This document shows positions 54,070-61,163 of a DNA stretch of 64,000 nt, piece after piece. Each line of letters begins with the position of its first letter. The stretch's first letter is position 1. The DNA is from Rhizobiaceae bacterium (lineage in GTDB: Bacteria > Pseudomonadota > Alphaproteobacteria > Rhizobiales > Rhizobiaceae), in the NCBI GenBank assembly GCA_023953845.1, contig JAMLJC010000002.1, positions 558,001 through 622,000 of the forward strand, in the 5' to 3' direction. The notes under the pieces are model-generated. The model worked only from the letters and a program-made list of their open reading frames with translations, did not search any database and was not told where the DNA came from. A program made the translations under genes and the position numbers.

Positions 54070-55689
54070 TCAGCCCTGTTCGCGCATCCGGCGGGCGATG
54101 GCGCGATGCAGATCGGGTGCCGCCGCGACCAGTTGCTTCGCGGCTTCGGATGCCGGGTTGTCAAGCACGTCGGCCGTCCTGCCGGTCTCGACGATGCGCC
54201 CCTCATGCATGACCATCACGTCGTCGGTGATGGCGCGCGCCACAGTCAGATCGTGCGTGATGAAGAGATAGGCGATGCCGAGCCTCTGGTTCAATTCCGC
54301 GAAGAGATCGAGAATTTGCGCACGGATCGAGACGTCGAGCGCGGAGACCGGCTCGTCGGCCACGATCAGCTTCGGGCGCGTTATGAGCGCGCGCGCGATG
54401 GAGATGCGCTGGCGCTGGCCGCCTGAAAATTCGTGCGGATATTTGTGCATGTCGGCGGCGAGGAGACCGACTTCGTGCAGCGCCGTCGCCACCATGTCGC
54501 GGCGCTCCGCCGGATTCGGCTGTTGTTCCAGCAGGTGAAGCGGTTCGGCGACCAGCCTTTCGACGCGGTGGCGAGGGTCGAACGAGCCGTAGGGGTCCTG
54601 GAACACCACCTGCATGTCGCGGCGGGCAGGCCGAAGCTCGCCCTCCGATCTGCCTGTAATCGCTTCATTCCTGAACCGGATCTCGCCCGACGTCGGCTTA
54701 TCGAGCGCAAGAATCATGCGGGCGAGGGTCGATTTCCCGCAACCGGAGCGCCCGACGAGCGCGACCGACTGGCCGCGATGCAGGCTGAACGAGACATCGT
54801 CCACGGCGCGCATCGGCTCGCCCGACCGGAACAGCGAAACGCGTCGTCCGCGATAATCCTTGGTGATATTCTTCACTTCGAGCAGCGGTTCGCTTCCCGG
54901 GGAATGGGGCATGGTACGCGCCGGCACATGCATCGACGCCAGCGCGAGCTGCCGCGTATAGGGGTGCGACTGCTCCGACAGGGTGAGGGCTGTCTCGCCC
55001 GTCTCCATCACCTCGCCGTTCCGAAGGATGGTGATGCGGTCGGCCATTTCGGTCACCACCGCGAGATCGTGCGAGATGAGCAGCAGGCCCATTCTGTTCT
55101 CGTAGACGAGGTTGCGCAGAAGGTCGAGGATCTGCGCCTGCAACACGACGTCCAGTGCCGTCGTTGGCTCGTCGGCGATCAGGAGTTTTGGCTTGAGCGC
55201 GCAGGCGATGGCGATGACGACGCGCTGGCGCTGGCCGCCCGAAAGCTCGTGCGGATAGCGGGACAGCGGAAATCTGCTCTCGGGCAGGCCGACGCGGTCG
55301 AGGATTTTTCGCGCGCGATCTTCCGCGTCGGCGCGGCTGGCTCCGGTGTGCCAGCGTATGCCTTCGGCGACCTGTTCGCCGATGGTCTTGACCGGGTTCA
55401 GCGCCGTCATCGGCTCCTGGAAGACCATGCCGATGTCGTCGCCGCGCAGTTCGCACATGCGCTGTTCTCCGGCCGTGAGCAGATCAATGCCGGAGAAATG
55501 GACACGTCCCGTGGCGCGCGCGCCGGCAGGCAGCAACTGCATGACGGTGAGCGCCGTCATCGACTTGCCGGAGCCCGATTCGCCGACGAGGCCCATGATT
55601 TCGCCGGGCGCGATCGACAGGTCGACGCCTTTCAGGATCGGCCTGCCGTCGATGGCGAGCGCGAGCTTTTCGATCTCCAGCAAGCTCAC
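54070..55689 (-). CDS. Dipeptide/oligopeptide ABC transporter ATPase with two fused NBDs
   Basis: 539 residues with a GTG start at 55689 overlapping the permease stop by 4 bp. Two nucleotide-binding domains in tandem: Walker A GESGSGKS and GRSGCGKS, signature LSGGQRQR and FSGGQRQR, Walker B LLIADEPTTALD and LIVADEPVSALD, as in GsiA-type fused DppD-DppF. It powers the DppB/C-type permease of the same operon. A long upstream open extension to 56655 is a shadow. Confidence 0.9.
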   Translation of the reverse strand: MSLLEIEKLALAIDGRPILKGVDLSIAPGEIMGLVGESGSGKSMTALTVMQLLPAGARATGRVHFSGIDLLTAGEQRMCELRGDDIGMVFQEPMTALNPVKTIGEQVAEGIRWHTGASRADAEDRARKILDRVGLPESRFPLSRYPHELSGGQRQRVVIAIACALKPKLLIADEPTTALDVVLQAQILDLLRNLVYENRMGLLLISHDLAVVTEMADRITILRNGEVMETGETALTLSEQSHPYTRQLALASMHVPARTMPHSPGSEPLLEVKNITKDYRGRRVSLFRSGEPMRAVDDVSFSLHRGQSVALVGRSGCGKSTLARMILALDKPTSGEIRFRNEAITGRSEGELRPARRDMQVVFQDPYGSFDPRHRVERLVAEPLHLLEQQPNPAERRDMVATALHEVGLLAADMHKYPHEFSGGQRQRISIARALITRPKLIVADEPVSALDVSIRAQILDLFAELNQRLGIAYLFITHDLTVARAITDDVMVMHEGRIVETGRTADVLDNPASEAAKQLVAAAPDLHRAIARRMREQG

Positions 55690-56555
55690 CGCTGCCGCCT
55701 CAGCTTGGGATCGAGCGTATCGGACAGGCCGTCGCCGAGAAGGTTGAGGCCGAGCACGGTGAGCACGATGGCGAAGCCGGGAAAGAGCGCCAGAAAGGGC
55801 GCCACGATCATACGGGTCTGGGCGTCGAACAGCATCCGTCCCCAACTCGGCATGGGAGGCTGAGCGCCGAGACCGACATAAGACAGGCCGGCCTCCGCCA
55901 GAATGCCGAGCGCGAACTGGATAGTGCCCTGCACCAGCAGGAGGTTCGCGATGTTGGGAAGAATATGCTCGATGGTGATGAGCGCCGGGCCCTTGCCGGC
56001 GGCGCGGGCAGCGAGGATGAACTCCCTCGGCCAGAGCGACAGCGCGCCGGCGCGCGCCACGCGTGCGAAGACCGGGATGTTGAAGATGCCGATCGCGATG
56101 ATGGCGTTCACCGCGCCGGGGCCGAAGATCGCCGTGATCATGACCGCCGAAAGCAGGGCAGGGAAGGCGAAGACGAGGTCGTTGAAACGCATCAGCGCTT
56201 CGTCCAGCCAGCCGCCGCGGGCGGCGGCCCAGCAGCCGAGCGGCACGCCGATTCCCATGCCGATGCCGACGGCTACCAGCGCTACCGCTATCGAGTTGCG
56301 GGCGCCGATCATGATCATCGAAAAGTTGTCGCGTCCGAAATGGTCGGTGCCGAACCAGTGCGTCGCGGAGGGCGGAAGCATGCGATCCGCAACGACGAGC
56401 CGGGTGACGTCGTAGGGCGTCCAGAAGAACGATACGAGCGCCATGAGAGCGATGAGCGCCGTCAGCACAAAGCCGACAACGAAGGAGCGGCTGCGGAATG
56501 CCCGCGCGACAATGCCGCGAAAGGTTTCCGGGCTCGCGGCGACGGGCTCGTTCAT
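55686..56555 (-). CDS. ABC permease, DppC type
   Basis: 289 residues with six membrane helices and the EAA-like loop AARAAGKGPALITIEHILPN. HWFGTDHFGRDNFSMIMIGA is typical of DppC proteins. Overlaps the partner permease by 4 bp on one side and the ATPase by 4 bp on the other, so the three are translationally coupled. Confidence 0.88.
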   Translation of the reverse strand: MNEPVAASPETFRGIVARAFRSRSFVVGFVLTALIALMALVSFFWTPYDVTRLVVADRMLPPSATHWFGTDHFGRDNFSMIMIGARNSIAVALVAVGIGMGIGVPLGCWAAARGGWLDEALMRFNDLVFAFPALLSAVMITAIFGPGAVNAIIAIGIFNIPVFARVARAGALSLWPREFILAARAAGKGPALITIEHILPNIANLLLVQGTIQFALGILAEAGLSYVGLGAQPPMPSWGRMLFDAQTRMIVAPFLALFPGFAIVLTVLGLNLLGDGLSDTLDPKLRRQR

Positions 56556-57499
56556 GCCGGAGCCCTGAGGCGCGGGTCGACGATGGCGTATGAGAGGTCG
56601 ACCAGCAGGTTGACGATGACGACCGCCGCGACGAGCAGCATGACGACGCCTTCAACCACGATAAGGTCGCGCTGGGTGATCGCCTGGAAGATCAGCCGGC
56701 CGAGGCCGGGCAGGTAGAACACGTTCTCGATGATGATCGTGCCGGCGAGCAGGAAGGCGAATTGCAGGCCGAGAATGGTGAGCACCGGTATCATGGCGTT
56801 GCGCAGCGCATGCCGCCAGAGCACGTGCCGCCACGGCATGCCTTTGGCGCGGGCGGTGCGGATATAGTCCTCGCCGAGCACTTCGAGCAGCGCCTGACGG
56901 GTGACGCGGGCGAGGATCGCAGCCTGCGGCAGCGCCAGCGCGAAAGCCGGCAGGATCAGCGCCGTCAGGGCAGGCCGGATGCCGGCGCTCCAGCCCGGAA
57001 AACCGCCCGCCGGCACCAGCCGCAGCCAGACCGCAAAGACGTAGATCAGGATCAGCGCGAACCAGAAATTCGGCACGGCCACGCCGAATTGCGACAGGCC
57101 CATGGAAATGGCGTCCGCCGCGCGTCCGCGCCTGGCGGCGGCGAACAGGCCGACCGGAATGGCGATGGCCGTCGAGAGAAAAAGCGAGATGATCGCCAAA
57201 GGCAGCGATACGCCGATCCGTTCGGTGATCAGGTCGATGACCGGAACCGAATAGGTGTAGGACCGGCCGAAATCCAGCGTGAGCAGCCCGCCGAGCCAGT
57301 TCAGGTAGCGCCACAGGATCGGCTGGTTGAGGCCCAGTTGTTCACGCAGCGCCGCGACGGCATCCGGCGTGGCGGTGGTTCCCAGCATGAGCTGGGCCGG
57401 GTCGCCGGGCAATATCTCAAGCACCGCGAAAACGACGATCGACGCCGCCAGCAACGTGGCGACGCCGATCAGCAGGCGTTTCAGAATGTAGGCGGCCAC
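56552..57499 (-). CDS. ABC permease, DppB type
   Basis: 315 residues. N-terminal MAAYILKRLLIGVATLLAAS and LGLNQPILWRYLNWLGGLLT are typical DppB features, with six membrane helices and the loop IRTARAKGMPWRHVLWRHAL. It pairs with the DppC-type permease in the next gene. Gap of 17 bp from the binding-protein gene. Confidence 0.88.
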   Translation of the reverse strand: MAAYILKRLLIGVATLLAASIVVFAVLEILPGDPAQLMLGTTATPDAVAALREQLGLNQPILWRYLNWLGGLLTLDFGRSYTYSVPVIDLITERIGVSLPLAIISLFLSTAIAIPVGLFAAARRGRAADAISMGLSQFGVAVPNFWFALILIYVFAVWLRLVPAGGFPGWSAGIRPALTALILPAFALALPQAAILARVTRQALLEVLGEDYIRTARAKGMPWRHVLWRHALRNAMIPVLTILGLQFAFLLAGTIIIENVFYLPGLGRLIFQAITQRDLIVVEGVVMLLVAAVVIVNLLVDLSYAIVDPRLRAPA

Positions 57500-57516
57500 G
57501 GACTAGCCCACTGCGG

Positions 57517-58998
57517 TCAGTCCACCCACTTCACCTTGGTCAGGTCAGTCGCCTGGATCGGGGCGTTTTCCCACATGCCTTCGAGCTTCGCATCCCACAC
57601 GCCGACCTTCGGCAGTTCGAAAAGGAAGATCGCGGGCACGTCATGCGCGAGGATTTTCTGCGCGGAACCGAGCAGTTCCTTCCGTTTGGCCTCGTCGTTG
57701 GTGACCTTCAGCTCCTCGATGACCTTGTTGAATTCCGGATTCTCGTACTGGAAGTAGTAGCCGGGCCGGGAGAAGATATCGATGTCGTTCGCCTCGGTGT
57801 GGGAGACGATGGTCAGGTCGTAGTCCTTTTCGGTAAAGACCTTGCTCAGCCAGTCCGCCCACTCGACCGGGATGATCTCCAGATTGACGCCGATCTCGCG
57901 CAGTTGGGATGCGATGACCTGTCCGCCGTCGCGGGCATAGGCCGGCGGGGGCAACTTCAGCGTCGCGGAGAAGCCGTTTTCGAGTCCGGCGGCCTTCAGG
58001 TATTCCTTCGCCTTGGCGACGTCGTAGGGATACTCGCCGGTCAGATCGATGTAGGCCGGGTTGGCCGGCGACAGGAACGAACCGATAGGCTCGCCCAGTC
58101 CCGTCCCATTGCCGGCGATCACCGCCTTCTTGTCGATAGCTGAGGCAAGCGCCTGACGCACCTCCAGCTTGTCGAAAGGCGGCTTCTTGTTGTTGACGGA
58201 CAGTATCGTCTCGCCCTCCGTGGTGCCGATCACCACCTTGAGTCTGGAATCGGCCTGAAGCTGCGGCAGCGCGTCGCCGACGGGGGCGTTCGGGAAGGCC
58301 TGTACGTCGCCCGAGAGCAGGGCCGGCACGGCCGCGGCGGCATCCGGGATGACGCGGAATTCCACCTTGTCGAGCGCGACGGGGTCGCCCCAATAGCTCT
58401 CGGCTTTCGAAAGCTTGATGCTGGAGCCTTTCGCCCAGCTGTCGAACTTGAACGGGCCGGTGCCGACCGGCTTTTCCTTGTTTGTCTCAGCCGACTCCGA
58501 CGCCACGATGATCGCGTCGCCAATGCCCATATTGTAGAGGAAAAGGCCTTCCGGATATTTCAGCGACACCTTGACCGTCGCCGGATCCACGACCTCGACG
58601 TTGTCGATCGCGGCGAACAGGCCTTTCTGTGCGTTGGTCGAGTTTTCGGCGCGGGCTCGATCGTACGAGAATTTCACATCGTTTGCGGTGAAATCGCTGC
58701 CGTCGTGGAATTTGACCCCCGTGCGGAGCTTGAATGTGTATGTCTTTCCATCGTCCGAGACTGTCCAGCTTTCCGCCAGAGCCGGAGCAATCTCGCCGGT
58801 CGCGGTGATGCGGGTCAGCCCTTCGAAGACGTTGGCGTAGACGACCTCGTCGATCGCGGCGGCGGCGCCGGCTGTCGGGTCGAGATGCGGGGGTTCAAGG
58901 ACGACGCCGACGACGAGATCGGCGCGTGCTGCGAGAGCGGCAGTGGTCGAAGCCAACGCAAGCGCCGCCGCTGCCAGAATGGATTTCCAGACTTTCAT
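57517..58998 (-). CDS. ABC substrate-binding protein, family 5 (peptide/nickel type)
   Basis: 493 residues with a signal peptide (MKVWKSILAAAALALASTTA) and GGGGAG before the ATG. SBP_bac_5 pattern: DVKFSYDRARAENSTNAQKG and GTGPFKFDSWAKGSSIKLSK. These proteins bind peptides, opines or N-acylated amino acids in the periplasm. The upstream M20 deacylase suggests the imported ligand is an acylated amino acid that is cut after uptake. Confidence 0.88.
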   Translation of the reverse strand: MKVWKSILAAAALALASTTAALAARADLVVGVVLEPPHLDPTAGAAAAIDEVVYANVFEGLTRITATGEIAPALAESWTVSDDGKTYTFKLRTGVKFHDGSDFTANDVKFSYDRARAENSTNAQKGLFAAIDNVEVVDPATVKVSLKYPEGLFLYNMGIGDAIIVASESAETNKEKPVGTGPFKFDSWAKGSSIKLSKAESYWGDPVALDKVEFRVIPDAAAAVPALLSGDVQAFPNAPVGDALPQLQADSRLKVVIGTTEGETILSVNNKKPPFDKLEVRQALASAIDKKAVIAGNGTGLGEPIGSFLSPANPAYIDLTGEYPYDVAKAKEYLKAAGLENGFSATLKLPPPAYARDGGQVIASQLREIGVNLEIIPVEWADWLSKVFTEKDYDLTIVSHTEANDIDIFSRPGYYFQYENPEFNKVIEELKVTNDEAKRKELLGSAQKILAHDVPAIFLFELPKVGVWDAKLEGMWENAPIQATDLTKVKWVD

Positions 58999-59115
58999 GA
59001 TGATCTCCCCACAGAATTCGGGAGATCAAAGCGCGAAACGGCGGGCGAGTAAATGCCGTTTTGTTGCGGTGCGGCAGAGATTTGGGAAAAGGACTTTCTT
59101 TGAATATCGCAAACG

Positions 59116-60393
59116 TTAGCGTGCGCGACCGTTAAGAAGAAGATCAAGGCCGATCGCCATGACCTTCGCCGATTCCACCATGTCCCGTATGCCCACCCAC
59201 TCGTCCGGCCGATGTGCAAGATCGAGTATGCCGGGTCCGTAGGCGATGCAGTCGAAGAGATGCCCGATGCGCGCGACGTGCTTCTGGTCGTAAGTGCCGG
59301 GGGAAATCACGTAGTCCGGCTCCCGGTCGAAGATGGCGCGAATTCCCTCCGCAACGGCGCTCACGACCGGAGCGTCGCGCTCTGTCATGGTCGGCTGGAC
59401 CGTCATGACGTCGCGAATCTCGTAGTCGAACTTTCTGCGCTCGCGCTTGAGGCGATCGAGAATGGCTGTCACCTCTCCCTTCACGTCATCGATCTTCTCT
59501 TCCAGCAGGAAGCGACGGTCGATGGTGAGCCGGCACCAGTCCGGCACGTTGGGCGAGGGGAGGCCGGGCCGGAAATCCTCGGTCTGGCCGCCGTGGATGG
59601 AATTGAGATTCAGCGTGGAGCGCCGTGCGCCTTCCGGCACCACCGGCATCGTCGTCCGCTTGCGGTCGAGGGCCGGGAAAAGCTCTCTTTCAAAGGCTTC
59701 CAGAACCGCACCCATGTGCCGTACGGCGCAATCGCCCAGAAACGGCATGGAGCCGTGGGCGATCTCGCCCTTGGTCTCGATCTCTGCCCACCACACCCCA
59801 CGATGGCCGAGGCAGATGCGATCCTTGTTGAGAGGCTCGGGAATGATGACGTGGTCGACGCGGGGTTTCGAGAAGTATCCCTGCTTCGCCAGATAGGCGA
59901 CGCCGCCGAAGCCGCCGGATTCCTCGTCGACGGTGCCGGATATCTCGATCGCGCCGGGAAAATCCGGGTAAGTCCGCAGAAACGCCTCGACGGCGATGAT
60001 GGATGCCGCGAGCCCTCCCTTCATGTCGCACGAGCCCCGTCCGTAGACCCGGCCGTCCTTCACGATCCCGGCGAACGGATCCATCGTCCAGTCCTCGCCG
60101 GGCTCGACCACGTCGATATGGGAATTGAAGTGGACGGTCGGACCCGGACGGTTGCCTTCGATGCGCGCGACGACATTGGTGCGCGGGTACCGGTCGGTAT
60201 CGCCGGGAGTGCCTTCTCCGCGCACATATTCGATCTCGAAGCCGCGCCGCTTCAGGCGGTCGCCGATATATGCCGCGCAGGGCGTATAGGCCTCGCCGGG
60301 AGGATTGATCGTCGGAAAGCGGATCAGGTCGACGGTCAGGGCCGTCAGATCATCTTCGAGGCCATCGACGGTCTTCAGAAGGAGGTCACGCAT
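59116..60393 (-). CDS. M20 family ArgE/DapE-type deacylase
   Basis: 425 residues. Zinc ligands of M20 peptidases are visible: FNSHIDVV, RGSCDMKGGLA with the Asp, TVDEESGG with the Glu pair, IIPEP and the C-terminal His in LAHRPDE. It removes an acyl or peptidyl group from an amino acid in the cytoplasm. The same-strand peptide-type ABC system follows after 117 bp, which fits uptake and cleavage of one substrate. ArgE itself would be near arginine genes, none of which are here. Confidence 0.85.
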   Translation of the reverse strand: MRDLLLKTVDGLEDDLTALTVDLIRFPTINPPGEAYTPCAAYIGDRLKRRGFEIEYVRGEGTPGDTDRYPRTNVVARIEGNRPGPTVHFNSHIDVVEPGEDWTMDPFAGIVKDGRVYGRGSCDMKGGLAASIIAVEAFLRTYPDFPGAIEISGTVDEESGGFGGVAYLAKQGYFSKPRVDHVIIPEPLNKDRICLGHRGVWWAEIETKGEIAHGSMPFLGDCAVRHMGAVLEAFERELFPALDRKRTTMPVVPEGARRSTLNLNSIHGGQTEDFRPGLPSPNVPDWCRLTIDRRFLLEEKIDDVKGEVTAILDRLKRERRKFDYEIRDVMTVQPTMTERDAPVVSAVAEGIRAIFDREPDYVISPGTYDQKHVARIGHLFDCIAYGPGILDLAHRPDEWVGIRDMVESAKVMAIGLDLLLNGRAR

Positions 60394-60602
60394 GCTTTAA
60401 TTGGAGCCCTCCCACCTGCTTTTGGCAAGCAGGGAAGCGATTTTGGCCCAAAACACGTGGTCGTGATGCAACAGTCGGGAAAATTGATCGGCAGCCGGCT
60501 CGTGACCTGCGGATTCCGTTAGCGACTTCGGGATAGGGTCACAACGCTGCCACCAACACAACAAGAATAAGGGGTGGGCTTGTAACATCTGGGGTTGTGG
60601 CG

Positions 60603-61031
60603 ATGAAAAAATCCATTCTTTCAGCTATTGCATTTGCGACCATGCTGTTCGGCATGTCTGATATTGCTTCCGCGGCGGGGCTCGTCGCGCGCGTGAATCT
60701 GGCGGCACAGACGATGACCGTCGAAAAGCACGGCCGGGTCATTTATCGTTGGAAGGTCTCGACGGCGCGGAAGGGATACGTCACGCCGCGCGGAACCTGG
60801 CGGCCGACCCGCATGCACAAGATGTGGTATTCGCGCAAATACGACAATTCGCCGATGCCGTATTCGGTTTTCTATCATGGCGGATATGCCATCCACGGTA
60901 CGAACGCCGTGAAGAATCTCGGTCGGCCGGCGTCGCATGGCTGCGTCAGGCTGGCGCCGTCGAATGCGCAGAAGTTCTATACGCTGGTGCGCGAGATGGG
61001 GCCGGGCAATACGCGTATCGTCGTCAACTGA
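60603..61031 (+). CDS. L,D-transpeptidase (YkuD family)
   Basis: 142 residues from ATG 60603, GGGG 8 bp upstream; GTG 60597 is an alternative. A signal peptide ends near DIASA. The YkuD catalytic block is HGTNAVKNLGRPASHGCVRL, with Cys in SHGCVR. It makes 3-3 crosslinks in peptidoglycan or attaches proteins. Short N-terminal part without other domains, a common rhizobial form. Confidence 0.9.
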   Translation: MKKSILSAIAFATMLFGMSDIASAAGLVARVNLAAQTMTVEKHGRVIYRWKVSTARKGYVTPRGTWRPTRMHKMWYSRKYDNSPMPYSVFYHGGYAIHGTNAVKNLGRPASHGCVRLAPSNAQKFYTLVREMGPGNTRIVVN

Positions 61032-61163
61032 CCGGGCGAAAGCCGGGTGGCGGTTCCGCCGCCGCCCGCGCTGTATGAATTTCGCCCCAAAGTGACGATT
61101 GCGGGCATTTCCTTTCCCGAAGGTCCCCGATAGGACTGTCGGGTGAGGAGTTTTTTGCCAGGA

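Noticed and set aside
55690..56655. N-terminal extension of the ABC ATPase frame
   Set aside because: The true start is GTG 55689, with a 4-bp overlap of the permease stop; the upstream part overlaps two permease genes and has no motif.
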